The translations under genes and the position numbers were made by a program. The notes under the pieces were generated by a model. That model did not search any database. It was not told the DNA's origin and saw only the letters and a list, made by a program, of their open reading frames with translations. A DNA stretch of 17,203 nt. Source: CAZFZQ01 sp964522845 (lineage in GTDB: Bacteria > Patescibacteriota > Patescibacteriia > GCA-002772895). Shown here in pieces: positions 1 to 7,779 of this stretch. Position 1 is the first letter of the stretch. Each line of letters opens with the position of its first letter. The stretch covers positions 1 to 17,203 of the forward strand of contig CAZFZQ010000016.1 of the NCBI GenBank assembly GCA_964522845.1, written 5' to 3'.

Positions 1-3
1 ATT

Positions 4-330
4 ATGGCAAAGAAACTTTTCGTGGGAAACCTTCCTTACACCGCTACGTCGGATGAATTGAAGGAATTATTCTCACAGGTAGGCGCGGTTGCAACAGCGA
101 CCGTAGTTTCAGACAAATTCACGGGCCGCAGCCGCGGTTTCGGCTTCGTGGAAATGGAAAACGACGCGGATGCGGACAAGGCGATTGAAACCTTGAACGG
201 TCAGGACATGGGCGGTAGAAATATCATGGTCAATGAGGCCAGACCCATGGGCGAAAGACCCGCTCGCGGAGGCAGCGATGATCGCAGAGGCGGATTCCGT
301 AGCGATCGTCCGAGACGCAATGAGTACTAA
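4..330 (+). CDS. RRM-domain RNA-binding protein with Arg/Gly-rich tail
   Basis: This is a small 108-residue protein built of one RNA recognition motif and a short basic tail. RNP2 is visible as LFVGNL (residues 5-10) and RNP1 as RGFGFVEM (44-51), with the aromatic residues F6, F46 and F48 that normally stack on RNA bases. The last 25 or so residues are rich in Arg, Gly and Asp, as in the bacterial and cyanobacterial cold-inducible RRM proteins. By family knowledge it should bind single-stranded RNA and act in mRNA stability or cold adaptation; the target is unknown. The ATG lies only 4 bases from the window edge, so its ribosome binding site and promoter cannot be seen. An intrinsic terminator follows 50 nt after the stop, so it is probably the last gene of its transcript. 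Confidence 0.93.
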   Translation: MAKKLFVGNLPYTATSDELKELFSQVGAVATATVVSDKFTGRSRGFGFVEMENDADADKAIETLNGQDMGGRNIMVNEARPMGERPARGGSDDRRGGFRSDRPRRNEY

Positions 331-382
331 TCTCACTTGCCCCGCGTAGCTTTAGCGAAGTGGGGTGCGTTGAATAAAAAAG

Positions 383-411
383 ACATCCCCGAGAAATCGG
401 GGGTGTTTTTT
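383..411 (+). terminator. Intrinsic terminator after the RRM gene
   Basis: A 10-bp stem (383-392 with 397-406, containing CCCCG/CGGGG) is closed by a GAAA tetraloop at 393-396 and followed by a T run at 406-411. An A run precedes it, so it could also work in reverse. The same 24-base hairpin occurs again at 2208-2231. Confidence 0.9.
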
Positions 412-426
412 ATATTCATCGGGTCA

Positions 427-455
427 TTGTAAAAATATGGTTTTGGAAGTATACT
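427..455 (+). promoter_or_regulatory. Predicted sigma-70-type promoter for the HEFGH protease gene
   Basis: TTGTAA at 427-432 and TATACT at 450-455 are separated by 17 bp. The predicted start near 462 gives a leader of about 26 nt before the ATG at 488. A weak AAGG at 469-472 is the only Shine-Dalgarno-like sequence. This was read by eye only. Confidence 0.55.
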
Positions 456-487
456 CGAAAAAGAGCTAAGGTTAAAAAAATAAAAAT

Positions 488-2200
488 ATGCGTGAAAAAT
501 TTGAAGCACAGCCAATAATCCCAAGCGCCGAAAAAGAAAATTTGATTGAACCCGGCCCCAAGCTGAGGAATATTTATAAAACCCTCACTTTTATGGAGGG
601 TTATGCTGATTGGAAAAAAGATTTGCCGGAAAAAATCGGTCCGTGGGAAAATTCCACAGAACTTTTTAATAATGTCCAACAAGCGGTTCGGGAACATGTT
701 ATTGATAAAATTTCAGCGTTCAAGGGCAAGGCGCCTTCTGTAGCGGAAATTGCCGACGAAAATATGATTGATATTCTGGCCAATAATTGGCCGGAAGATA
801 CTCCGGAAATTGAAGGCCAGCGAAGAGAAATTTTGTTGGCTGTGGCCGCGCACGTTATAAGGAATATGGAAACCAAGGCCTACCAAATGGTTTTAGAAGA
901 TGCAGACGAGAAACGGCTTGAAAAACTCGGGTTGAACCCGGAATTGCGCGATGTTGTTACGGAAACTCTTGATGCCTGCAAAAGAGCTGACCTTGTTTTC
1001 ATCCGTTATTTGGCTTTCGCCAATTTATCGCCCGAGGCGCCGGAAGAGGCCTCGGCCAGCCATTTTTTTGTGCCCGGCGATGACAAGCCGCATACCATCA
1101 ATTCGCTTTTTCCGCGCGACACCCAATTTATCGCCAGAAGATTTAAAGAAATCGCGGACATGCCCGTGGACTGGAAGAAAATTCCCGGAGGAGAAATTTT
1201 TAAAGAATATCTAGGCGCGTTGAGCGATGCCTTTTTAGAAAAAGACATTGCCAAAATAGAGGAATGCTATAAAAAAGTAAGCGAATTATTTCAGCAATCA
1301 TCGTCTTCGGAGTTTCCCGTTTTAATTGTTCCGCCGGAATACACCAGCGGATACGCAAAACAGCCATACCACGATCCGGAACTTAGAGTATGTCTAAGAG
1401 CGCCGGAATGCCGCGAGATTGAAGAGAGTCTTCCCGAGGTTCAAAAAATAATGGCGGAGTGCCTTGAGGAAAGCGGCCGTCCGGATTTCAGCCAAGACCT
1501 TTTAAAAAAGAAAATAAGTGTTGTTAATTCCATCGGAGATTACGGAGTCGGTTTGAATTGCAAAGGATTTGCGCAAGCGTCCGAGTCAATGATTTTGATG
1601 TTTTACAGTGAAACGCTTAAAGCTCAAGGAGAGATGGCGAAAAGGAAAAATTTTCAAGTGGAGAATCTTGAGGCGGAAGACGGCAGAAAAATGTTATTTT
1701 ATGGCACGCTCCTACACGAATTCGGCCATTTGCACAATGATGAAGAAAATCCCGAAGTAAAAAGATTGGGGCGGGATTGGGGCGTCACTATCGGTGAAGC
1801 GGAAGCTGAAACTTTATACCGATCGCTGATTCCCCAAATGATTGAAAAGGGCGGAATTGAAGGCACAAAAGAACAATGGGCTGCCGCGCTGGTAGAAAGT
1901 TCTTTGGAAGAATTGCGGGATAAATCGGCGGAAGGGGATCCGGAATATTATTATTCTTCCGCCTACACTTTGAATCGGCTGTTTAGCGAGGGCGTGGTTG
2001 AATTTAATTTCAAGACCGGCCGAGTTTCCATAAAAGATATAGATGCTTTTTACGAAATACAAAAAGAATTGTCCGACGGAGTGCTGGGTTTGTATGAAGA
2101 CGAGTCAATGAATTCTAAAAAAGCCGATAAATGGGCAAGGGAGAATTGCGTGCCAAATAAAATTGTTAAAAAAATATCAAATTTCATCAAGAAAAAATAA
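488..2200 (+). CDS. Predicted zinc metallopeptidase with HEFGH motif (gluzincin-like)
   Basis: This 570-residue protein was not recognised as a named family. The clear feature is an HExxH zinc site, H410-E-F-G-H414, within LLHEFGHLHND, in the setting expected of a metallopeptidase catalytic helix. A second acidic cluster, GEAEAE (E437-E441), follows 23 residues later and could give the third zinc ligand, as in gluzincins. The C-terminal layout (acidic helix, then YYYSSAYTLNRLFSEGVVEF and a helical end) recalls M49/DPP III-like zinc peptidases. That is a weak resemblance from memory, and M49 enzymes use HExxxH, not HExxH. There is no signal peptide or membrane segment, so it is probably cytoplasmic. 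The N-terminal 370 residues are mostly helical and charged, with no motif seen. The gene stands alone between two copies of the same terminator hairpin. Confidence 0.75.
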   Translation: MREKFEAQPIIPSAEKENLIEPGPKLRNIYKTLTFMEGYADWKKDLPEKIGPWENSTELFNNVQQAVREHVIDKISAFKGKAPSVAEIADENMIDILANNWPEDTPEIEGQRREILLAVAAHVIRNMETKAYQMVLEDADEKRLEKLGLNPELRDVVTETLDACKRADLVFIRYLAFANLSPEAPEEASASHFFVPGDDKPHTINSLFPRDTQFIARRFKEIADMPVDWKKIPGGEIFKEYLGALSDAFLEKDIAKIEECYKKVSELFQQSSSSEFPVLIVPPEYTSGYAKQPYHDPELRVCLRAPECREIEESLPEVQKIMAECLEESGRPDFSQDLLKKKISVVNSIGDYGVGLNCKGFAQASESMILMFYSETLKAQGEMAKRKNFQVENLEAEDGRKMLFYGTLLHEFGHLHNDEENPEVKRLGRDWGVTIGEAEAETLYRSLIPQMIEKGGIEGTKEQWAAALVESSLEELRDKSAEGDPEYYYSSAYTLNRLFSEGVVEFNFKTGRVSIKDIDAFYEIQKELSDGVLGLYEDESMNSKKADKWARENCVPNKIVKKISNFIKKK

Positions 2201-2207
2201 ATAAAAA

Positions 2208-2237
2208 ACATCCCCGAGAAATCGGGGGTGTTTTTTT
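2208..2237. terminator. Bidirectional intrinsic terminator between convergent genes
   Basis: The stem 2208-2217 pairs with 2222-2231 around a GAAA loop, with a T run to 2237 on the plus strand and an A run just before it (T run on the minus strand). It ends the metallopeptidase gene on the plus strand and the ATP-grasp gene on the minus strand. The hairpin is identical to the one at 383-406. Confidence 0.9.
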
Positions 2238-2247
2238 ATTCGTTAAT

Positions 2248-3114
2248 TTATAATTTCCACCATTGTTGCGACACGTCGATCAGATATTGCAGAAGATGTT
2301 TGTAAAGTTTTTTAGTTTCAGTTTCCACGAAATCCATGCCCGGGCTGGAATTGACTTCAATCATTACCCAGCTCTGTCCTTTGCGCATCAAATCAATCCC
2401 GCACCAGGGGAGGTTTAGCACTTTGGAAATTTTTATGCACATTTTTTCAAGTTTGGGAGTGACGGTAAAAGCGGGCGCGGAAGCCGATAAAAAACGGCCG
2501 GTGCATTTCCAATTTTTTGATTTTTTCACCACCGCCTGCACGATTTTTCCATTGATAACCGTTACCCGGAAGACTTTATGCGAATTTTTGATATATTCTT
2601 GGGCAATGAGGGGCGCCTGGTCTCCTTTGCGGAATTTTTTTATCATTTCTATGGCTTGTTTTATGGTTTTGGCGCGGTCAACAAAGTTTCCGTTGCTGCT
2701 AAAAATATTTTTAATAACCACGGCGCCGCTAAGTTTTATCAGCCGTTCAATCGGTTCGTAGCATTGATAGAGAGCAAAGGGCAGGAGATAGGTTTTGGGC
2801 GTGGGGATGCCAAGCCGCCGGCAGTGCGTATAAAACATCCATTTGTCTTCGCAAAAATAAAAAGATCGGGTGGGGTCTAGAACCGGCGTGCCGGCGGATT
2901 CAATTGTTTTTGCAATCTCAAGCGATTCCTCCTCGGCCGAATTATTTAAAACTACGTCGCATTTTTTAGCCAAAGCGCGTATCCTTTCCCAGGTCATGAA
3001 TTTTGCCGACGGAAAAAGAACGGTGCGCGCGCCGGCCTCCCTCGCCAAACTTAAAAACATGCGGTCCTCCGGCAATAATTTATTATCAGCGTAAATGTAT
3101 CCAATGGTGATCAT
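2248..3114 (-). CDS. ATP-grasp ligase of the RimK type
   Basis: This 288-residue protein has the three parts of a RimK/LysX-type ATP-grasp enzyme: an N-terminal pre-ATP-grasp domain (about 1-95), a central lobe (about 96-180) with the QEYIKN hinge at 172-177, and a C-terminal Mg-ATP lobe. The metal ligands are visible as D241 in CGID and as E253 and N255 in MIEVNSSPG. Such enzymes activate a carboxylate as acyl-phosphate and join it to an amine, for example adding glutamate to ribosomal protein S6 or to a small-peptide or cofactor substrate. Nothing nearby identifies the substrate, so rimK is not assigned. It is transcribed alone, converging on the terminator at 2208-2237. It appears to have no 5' leader, because the -10 box ends only 7 nt before the ATG. 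Confidence 0.88.
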   Translation of the reverse strand: MITIGYIYADNKLLPEDRMFLSLAREAGARTVLFPSAKFMTWERIRALAKKCDVVLNNSAEEESLEIAKTIESAGTPVLDPTRSFYFCEDKWMFYTHCRRLGIPTPKTYLLPFALYQCYEPIERLIKLSGAVVIKNIFSSNGNFVDRAKTIKQAIEMIKKFRKGDQAPLIAQEYIKNSHKVFRVTVINGKIVQAVVKKSKNWKCTGRFLSASAPAFTVTPKLEKMCIKISKVLNLPWCGIDLMRKGQSWVMIEVNSSPGMDFVETETKKLYKHLLQYLIDVSQQWWKL

Positions 3115-3121
3115 ACTCTAT

Positions 3122-3150
3122 ATTATATGATATTCATGTTTTTACGGCAA
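3122..3150 (-). promoter_or_regulatory. Promoter of the ATP-grasp gene, leaderless arrangement
   Basis: On the minus strand TTGCCG (3150-3145) and TATAAT (3127-3122) are separated by exactly 17 bp. Seven bases then lead to the ATG at 3114, so the predicted +1 falls at or next to the start codon. There is no room for a Shine-Dalgarno sequence. Confidence 0.7.
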
Positions 3151-3152
3151 AT

Positions 3153-3184
3153 AAAAAATCGCCCACAGATAAGATTCGGGGCGA
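3153..3184 (-). terminator. Intrinsic terminator at the end of the csoR-copA operon
   Basis: On the minus strand, arms TCGCCC (3184-3179) and GGGCGA (3164-3159) enclose a 14-nt loop and are followed by six T's (3158-3153). It lies about 20 nt after the stop of the small membrane protein gene and upstream of the ATP-grasp promoter. Confidence 0.75.
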
Positions 3185-3202
3185 CTTTTTATGTATTGAA
3201 AA

Positions 3203-3481
3203 TTATTTTTTACATTTTTCCGGCCTCGCGCAACATCCCGCGATCATCCAGAGCGCCATGCCAACATAAGCCCAAAGATAACTTTGCGCCAAACCTAAAA
3301 CAAAACTCCGCGCGTTTAATCCGTCAAATCCCAAAAACGCAAAGCGCAAATTATTGAGATGCCAGTCTTGTAAATCCGCCGGACGCCACCAGAAAAAGCA
3401 AATTATAAACAAAAGCGATAGAAAAATTCCCAAACGATTGGCGCATTTCCAAAAACCGCATTTTTCTTTTTTACCAAACAT
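3203..3481 (-). CDS. Small two-TM Cys-rich membrane protein, last gene of the copper operon
   Basis: This 92-residue protein has two hydrophobic segments, about residues 14-30 and 60-82. Cysteines lie outside the membrane at both ends: a CxxxxC near residues 8-13 (CGFWKC), and CC plus another Cys in the tail GCCARPEKC. Both ends are Lys/Arg-rich, which suggests that both face the cytoplasm, where paired Cys could hold Cu(I). That role is inference; the family is not recognised. An in-frame GTG at 3490 extends the frame by three codons, but it overlaps the strong AAGGAGGTG ribosome binding site. The ATG at 3481 lies about 8 nt after that site and is the better start. It is 24 nt from the HMA gene and followed by a terminator, which makes it the end of the operon. 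Confidence 0.75.
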   Translation of the reverse strand: MFGKKEKCGFWKCANRLGIFLSLLFIICFFWWRPADLQDWHLNNLRFAFLGFDGLNARSFVLGLAQSYLWAYVGMALWMIAGCCARPEKCKK

Positions 3482-3505
3482 AGTTTTCACCTCCTTTCTA
3501 TAATA

Positions 3506-3706
3506 TTATATCACGCCCGCGTCGTAGCCGGCTTCTTTTATTTTTGCCAAGACGTCTGCCGGTTTGACGGAGGCGTCCGCACCAACGCTGGCTGTGCCGC
3601 CCTTCACGTCAATTTTAATTTCGCCTACGCCGGAGATTTCCTCAATATTTATTTTAATTATTTTGGCGCAGGATTCGCAGTGCATGCCGCTGATTTTAAA
3701 TTGCAT
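3506..3706 (-). CDS. copZ: CopZ-like copper chaperone (single HMA domain)
   Basis: At 66 residues this is one complete heavy-metal-associated domain. The metal site GMHCESC gives C10 and C13, placed as in CopZ/Atx1, and the usual beta-alpha-beta-beta-alpha-beta pattern follows to the end (KEAGYDAGVI). By family knowledge it binds one Cu(I) through the two thiols and hands it to the N-terminal HMA domain of the P-type ATPase. The gene starts 10 nt after the stop of copA in the same direction, so the two are co-transcribed. No good Shine-Dalgarno is visible, which suggests translational coupling to copA. The stop overlaps a TATAAT-like sequence at 3510-3505 on this strand, which might also serve the next gene. 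Confidence 0.9.
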   Translation of the reverse strand: MQFKISGMHCESCAKIIKINIEEISGVGEIKIDVKGGTASVGADASVKPADVLAKIKEAGYDAGVI

Positions 3707-3716
3707 ATTTGTATTA

Positions 3717-6122
3717 TTAATTCATTTTACTTATTTTCGCGAACAGAACGAAAACAGCAGTGAAAATTGCTCCCATAATTATCGGCGCGATAATGGAGAG
3801 CCAATTTTTACGGCCCGGCTGGAAACGTTTCAAGAGCAGGGAATTGGAGACGACGGATACCGAGCTGAAAGCCATGGCAAGCCCGGCCAGCTCCGGCCGT
3901 AAAACAAGACCCATAAAAGCAAAAAGCCGCGCCGCAATCGGAATGCCGATGACGTTATAGAAGAGCGCAAAAAACATATTTTGTTTTATTTTTGCCACGG
4001 TTTCCTGGCTTAAATTGATGGCGGTTACCACATCCCGCAAATCATTTTTTACAATCACGATGCCGCCGGATTCCATAGCTACGTCCGTGCCGCTACCCAT
4101 AGCGATGCCCAAGTCCGCTTGCGTCAAAGCCGGCGCGTCATTGATACCATCTCCGACCATGGCTACTTTTAATCCTGTGCTTTGCAATTTTTTTACTTCA
4201 TTCGCTTTATCTTGAGGCAGGACTTCGGCTAAAACATTTTTTATACCCAGTTGTTTAGCGATGGCTTCGGCCGTGCGGCGGTTGTCGCCGGTGATCATAT
4301 AAATCGCGAGTCCCATTTTTTGGAGATCCTGAATGGCGGGAAGCGTGGTTTCTTTCAAGGTATCGGCCACGGCAACCAGTCCCAGCACCGCTTTTTCCGA
4401 AGATAAAATCATCACGGTTTTTCCGCCTTCTTCCAGTTTCATTATTTTGTGTTCCACGCCGGAAATATCCATGCCCGCGACATCAACAATCAATTTGCGA
4501 TTTCCCAAATAATATTTTTTTCCATCAACGTTTCCTTCCACGCCGTGGCCGGGAACGGCTTTGAATTTTTCCGTTTTGCCAATCGTGATTGATTCTTCTT
4601 CCGCGTATTTGACGATCGCTTCCGCGAGCGGGTGCTCGGAAGTTTTTTCCAGGCTGGCGGCCAAGCGGATAATTTCTTTTTCATCGGAAATTTCCGCGCC
4701 AATAATATCCGTTACCGCCGGTTCGCCTTTTGTGAGCGTGCCGGTTTTGTCAAAAACAATCGCGCGAATTTTGCAGGCGGCTTCAAGCGGTTCGCCGCCT
4801 TTTATTAAAATTCCGTGTTCCGCGCCTTTGCCCGTGCCAACCATAATTGATGTGGGCGTGGCAAGCCCCAACGCGCAGGGGCAGGCAATAACAATTACCG
4901 AAGTAAAGGCCATGAGCGCGAATGACAACCCGGCGCCGGTTAAAATCCAGCCGGCAAATGTCAGCGCCGAAATTATAAGTACAATGGGCACAAAGACGGC
5001 GGAGATGCGATCGGCAAAGGCCTGAATCGGCGCTTTTGATCCTTGCGCGTCTTCAATTAAACGGATGATTTGCGCGAGCGCGGTTTCGGACCCAACGCGC
5101 GTGGCGCGGAATTCAAATGAGCCGGTTTTATTAAGAGTCGCGCCAAAAACTTTATCCCCGGGATTTTTTTCTATTGGCAAACTTTCGCCGGTTAGCATTG
5201 ATTCGTCAACAGAAGACGCGCCTTCTGTTAATTCTCCGTCAACCGGAATTTTTTCACCCGGCCGCACCACCACAATATCGCCGACCATTACAAGTTCTAC
5301 CGGAATGTCTTGTGTTTTTCCGTTGCGAAGCACGCGCGCGGTTTTGGCCGCGAGACCCATTAATTTTTTTATGGCCTCTGAAGTCCGTCCTTTGGCGCGC
5401 GCCTCCAGCCATTTTCCCAGCACAACAAAAGTGATAAGAAAAGCCGCGGTTTCAAAATAAAGTTCGGGAATTTTTTCGCCCGGCGGCGCGATCAATGAAG
5501 TTTTTGTGACAACGTAATTTATAAACTGCGCTAAGCTGTAAAAATACGCCGTGGAAGTGCCGATGGCAATCAAACTGTCCATATTAAAAGAGCGCATTTT
5601 TAGGCCGGACCACAATCCTTTGTAAAAATTCCGCCCGATTACAAATTGCACGGGCGTAGAAAGCAGAAAAGAAAGCAGCCCCGCGTACGGAAGAAGCGTT
5701 GAGGCGCCCGGCAGCCACTTGAAAAAATCCAATAACATAAAATAAAGCATGGGCGCTGAAAGCAGAGCTCCCCAAGCGAATTTGTATTGAAAATTTTTAA
5801 TTGCCGCCGCGCGCTTAGTTTCTTCCTCGCCGTTTTTCTGCGCTCCCATTATTTTTGCTTTATATCCGGCTCGTTCCACGGCTTTGATAAGTTCGTTTTC
5901 ATTGGTTTTTGTTTCGTCGTACCGTACAGTGGCTTTTTCCGCGGCAAAATTTACTTGCGCGAAGGTAACGCCTGCGGACTTTTGCAAAGTTTTTTGGATT
6001 ACCGCGGCGCAAGAAGCGCAGTCCATTCCATAAAGGGAGAGTGAGATTGATTTTCCTCCGCCAGCCGGCGGCGCGATTGGTGCGGTTTTTTGTTCCGCCA
6101 TTTCGTGATTATGAGCAGGCAT
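3717..6122 (-). CDS. copA: Copper-exporting P1B-type ATPase CopA
   Basis: This 801-residue pump is normal in length and complete. One N-terminal HMA domain carries GMDCASC (C35, C38). The actuator loop TGES is at 311-314. The transmembrane metal site C414-P-C416 lies in IACPCALGLATP, the signature of Cu(I)/Ag(I) P1B-1 ATPases. The phosphorylated aspartate is D458 in DKTGTLT, the SEHPLAEA motif gives H497-P498, and the hinge GDGINDAP begins at 657. By family knowledge it exports Cu(I) from the cytoplasm using ATP. It has an extra N-terminal stretch with His residues (PAHNHEM). It starts 12 nt after the preceding fusion gene with no clear ribosome binding site, and it is followed by the copZ-like gene. 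Expression is probably controlled by CsoR at 7840-7858. Confidence 0.96.
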   Translation of the reverse strand: MPAHNHEMAEQKTAPIAPPAGGGKSISLSLYGMDCASCAAVIQKTLQKSAGVTFAQVNFAAEKATVRYDETKTNENELIKAVERAGYKAKIMGAQKNGEEETKRAAAIKNFQYKFAWGALLSAPMLYFMLLDFFKWLPGASTLLPYAGLLSFLLSTPVQFVIGRNFYKGLWSGLKMRSFNMDSLIAIGTSTAYFYSLAQFINYVVTKTSLIAPPGEKIPELYFETAAFLITFVVLGKWLEARAKGRTSEAIKKLMGLAAKTARVLRNGKTQDIPVELVMVGDIVVVRPGEKIPVDGELTEGASSVDESMLTGESLPIEKNPGDKVFGATLNKTGSFEFRATRVGSETALAQIIRLIEDAQGSKAPIQAFADRISAVFVPIVLIISALTFAGWILTGAGLSFALMAFTSVIVIACPCALGLATPTSIMVGTGKGAEHGILIKGGEPLEAACKIRAIVFDKTGTLTKGEPAVTDIIGAEISDEKEIIRLAASLEKTSEHPLAEAIVKYAEEESITIGKTEKFKAVPGHGVEGNVDGKKYYLGNRKLIVDVAGMDISGVEHKIMKLEEGGKTVMILSSEKAVLGLVAVADTLKETTLPAIQDLQKMGLAIYMITGDNRRTAEAIAKQLGIKNVLAEVLPQDKANEVKKLQSTGLKVAMVGDGINDAPALTQADLGIAMGSGTDVAMESGGIVIVKNDLRDVVTAINLSQETVAKIKQNMFFALFYNVIGIPIAARLFAFMGLVLRPELAGLAMAFSSVSVVSNSLLLKRFQPGRKNWLSIIAPIIMGAIFTAVFVLFAKISKMN

Positions 6123-6134
6123 AATTAAAAATAG

Positions 6135-7493
6135 TTAATTAACAATTTCAAATATTCCAGAGACCATGCCCATCCAGCAAGAAAATCTGTACTTGCCGGG
6201 TGCGGGCGGGATGAATTCTTTTATGGAAGTTTGACCAGGTGTAAGGTCGATTTGTCCCTCAAAAAGTCCGCGAGCAATTATGGCGTTGGTGCATCCGGAA
6301 GTGCCCGTGTCTTTTATTTCCCAGCGCACCGGAATGCCGGCGCGGACTTTGATGTAATTGGGATCATAATCGCGTGCTGAAGCGTTCATTTTTACGACCT
6401 GCGCGCCATTTACGATTTGCGGCAGAGTTTTGTCGGATGTGGCGGATGTTGTCCATAGACTGGCCCAATTCGGCAGATTTAAAACCGTCATTTGCGCGTT
6501 GATGTTATAAAGCGCAAAAATTATCAAAATTATGCCCGCGATTTTTTGAAAGGCGGCGGAAAGATGCGGTTTGTTGAATAATTTTGCCGAAGCGACGCCA
6601 ATTCCGAAAAGCATAGGCAGAGTTCCCAGGGCAAACATTCCCATTATCAAACTACCTTGGAGCGCGTTGCCGGAGAGGAGCGCCATCCCTTGCGCTGTGA
6701 TGGTAAATCCGCAGGGCAGAAAAAATGTTCCCGCGCCCAAAAGAAATGGGAATTGTTTTCCATTAAATTTTTTCGGATCACTGACGCGGCGGGTAATAAA
6801 TTTTGGCATGCTGATTTGGAATTTTTGAAAAGCTTTGACGCCCAGCATTTGCAGACCAAAAGACAGCATTATAATTCCAATAACAATTATGAGGAGCGAT
6901 GAGAAACCGATTGAAAGCCGGATTTTCGCGCCCAGTGCGCCCAAAAGCGCGCCAAAAAATCCGTAAGATAAAATTCTTCCGATATTAAAAAGTATGTGGG
7001 GCTGAAGTTTTTTATAAAAGTTTTTTTCTTGATTGTAAATTACTGCCCATTCTTTGGACATGGAAAGAACGATACCGCCGACGAGCGCGGCGCAGGAAGA
7101 CATTCCGGCCAAAATCCCAAAAATGAAAAAAGAGGGGAGTGAAGACGAGGCGGTGACATTTGCCAATCCGGCCAAGCCTTGCATTATGCCCAAAGAGCGG
7201 AAAATTAAATAGCCGATTGTGCCAAAAACAAGAATTATGAGCGGCATGGTGATGTCGTATTCTTTTTTAGTTTCTTTTTCCGGTTCATTGGAAAAAATAT
7301 AACCATCGCCTTTGAAAAAATGGGAGAGGCGGTCGGGGCTTGGCGCCTGGCCTTCGCACATCACAACGGCTTGGCCTTTTCCCGTGGAAGCGTCGGCGGA
7401 TTTTATCTCGTTCATTTCCAAAAGTTTTTTTTCTATTATTATTTCGCAGGACGCGCAGTGCATTCCTTTTACGTAATACGTGTGCTGTTTCAT
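6135..7493 (-). CDS. HMA / SafE-CcdA-like membrane / cupredoxin fusion protein
   Basis: The 452 residues hold three domains. An N-terminal HMA domain has GMHCASC (C13, C16). A polytopic membrane core (about 75-345) of the sulfite-exporter TauE/SafE or DsbD/CcdA type has Cys in SSCAALVGG and FLPCGF. A C-terminal cupredoxin-like beta domain (about 360-452) ends in FSCWMGMVSG. Ligand candidates are C401 (GCTNA), C439 and M441/M443, so the histidines of plastocyanin appear to be missing, which suits Cu(I) or an unusual site. The fusion is known next to copper ATPases. A role in moving or sensing copper across the membrane is inferred and not established. It starts 3 nt after csoR and ends 12 nt before copA, so it is surely co-expressed with both. 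Confidence 0.88.
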   Translation of the reverse strand: MKQHTYYVKGMHCASCEIIIEKKLLEMNEIKSADASTGKGQAVVMCEGQAPSPDRLSHFFKGDGYIFSNEPEKETKKEYDITMPLIILVFGTIGYLIFRSLGIMQGLAGLANVTASSSLPSFFIFGILAGMSSCAALVGGIVLSMSKEWAVIYNQEKNFYKKLQPHILFNIGRILSYGFFGALLGALGAKIRLSIGFSSLLIIVIGIIMLSFGLQMLGVKAFQKFQISMPKFITRRVSDPKKFNGKQFPFLLGAGTFFLPCGFTITAQGMALLSGNALQGSLIMGMFALGTLPMLFGIGVASAKLFNKPHLSAAFQKIAGIILIIFALYNINAQMTVLNLPNWASLWTTSATSDKTLPQIVNGAQVVKMNASARDYDPNYIKVRAGIPVRWEIKDTGTSGCTNAIIARGLFEGQIDLTPGQTSIKEFIPPAPGKYRFSCWMGMVSGIFEIVN

Positions 7494-7496
7494 AGA

Positions 7497-7769
7497 TTAT
7501 TTATTCAATAATTTTGTCACCCGCAATATTTCTTGGGTCATTTCTTGTTTCCTTTTTTCATTTTTTGATTCCATGGCATTTTTAAAACAGCTGTTCAAGT
7601 GCCCCTCCATCAGCATTTGGTGGGCGGATTTCAAGAGTCCGATGACGGCCAAATTTTGCTGCATAATATCAATGCAATATTCTCCGTCCTCCGCCATTTT
7701 AATAATTTTTTCCAGATGGCTTTTTGCTTTCTTAAAATTGATGATTGTTTTCTTTTTTTGTTCGGTCAT
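7497..7769 (-). CDS. csoR: CsoR-family copper-sensing repressor
   Basis: At 90 residues this is a full-length, all-helical CsoR/RcnR-family protein. The copper triad is in place: C32 (EYCIDI), H57 and C61 (GHLNSC), matching the Cys-His-Cys set of CsoR sensors. It lacks the N-terminal His expected in Ni/Co-type RcnR. By family knowledge the dimer or tetramer sits on G-tract inverted repeats and releases DNA when Cu(I) binds. It is the first gene of the copA operon and should repress its own promoter. The leader of about 90 nt contains a palindromic repeat whose 3' arm holds the only ribosome binding site (GGGAGGA, 12 nt from the ATG), so translation may also be limited by RNA folding. Confidence 0.94.
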   Translation of the reverse strand: MTEQKKKTIINFKKAKSHLEKIIKMAEDGEYCIDIMQQNLAVIGLLKSAHQMLMEGHLNSCFKNAMESKNEKRKQEMTQEILRVTKLLNK

Positions 7770-7779
7770 ATAGTTCTAC

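Noticed and set aside
338..370. Second hairpin-like stretch after the RRM gene (GCCCCGCG...GTGGGGTGCG)
   Set aside because: The arms pair poorly and no T run follows. The real terminator is at 383-411.
3505..3510. Separate promoter (TATAAT) for the small Cys-rich protein
   Set aside because: It overlaps the stop of the copZ-like gene and no good -35 box lies 17 bp upstream. Operon transcription explains expression.
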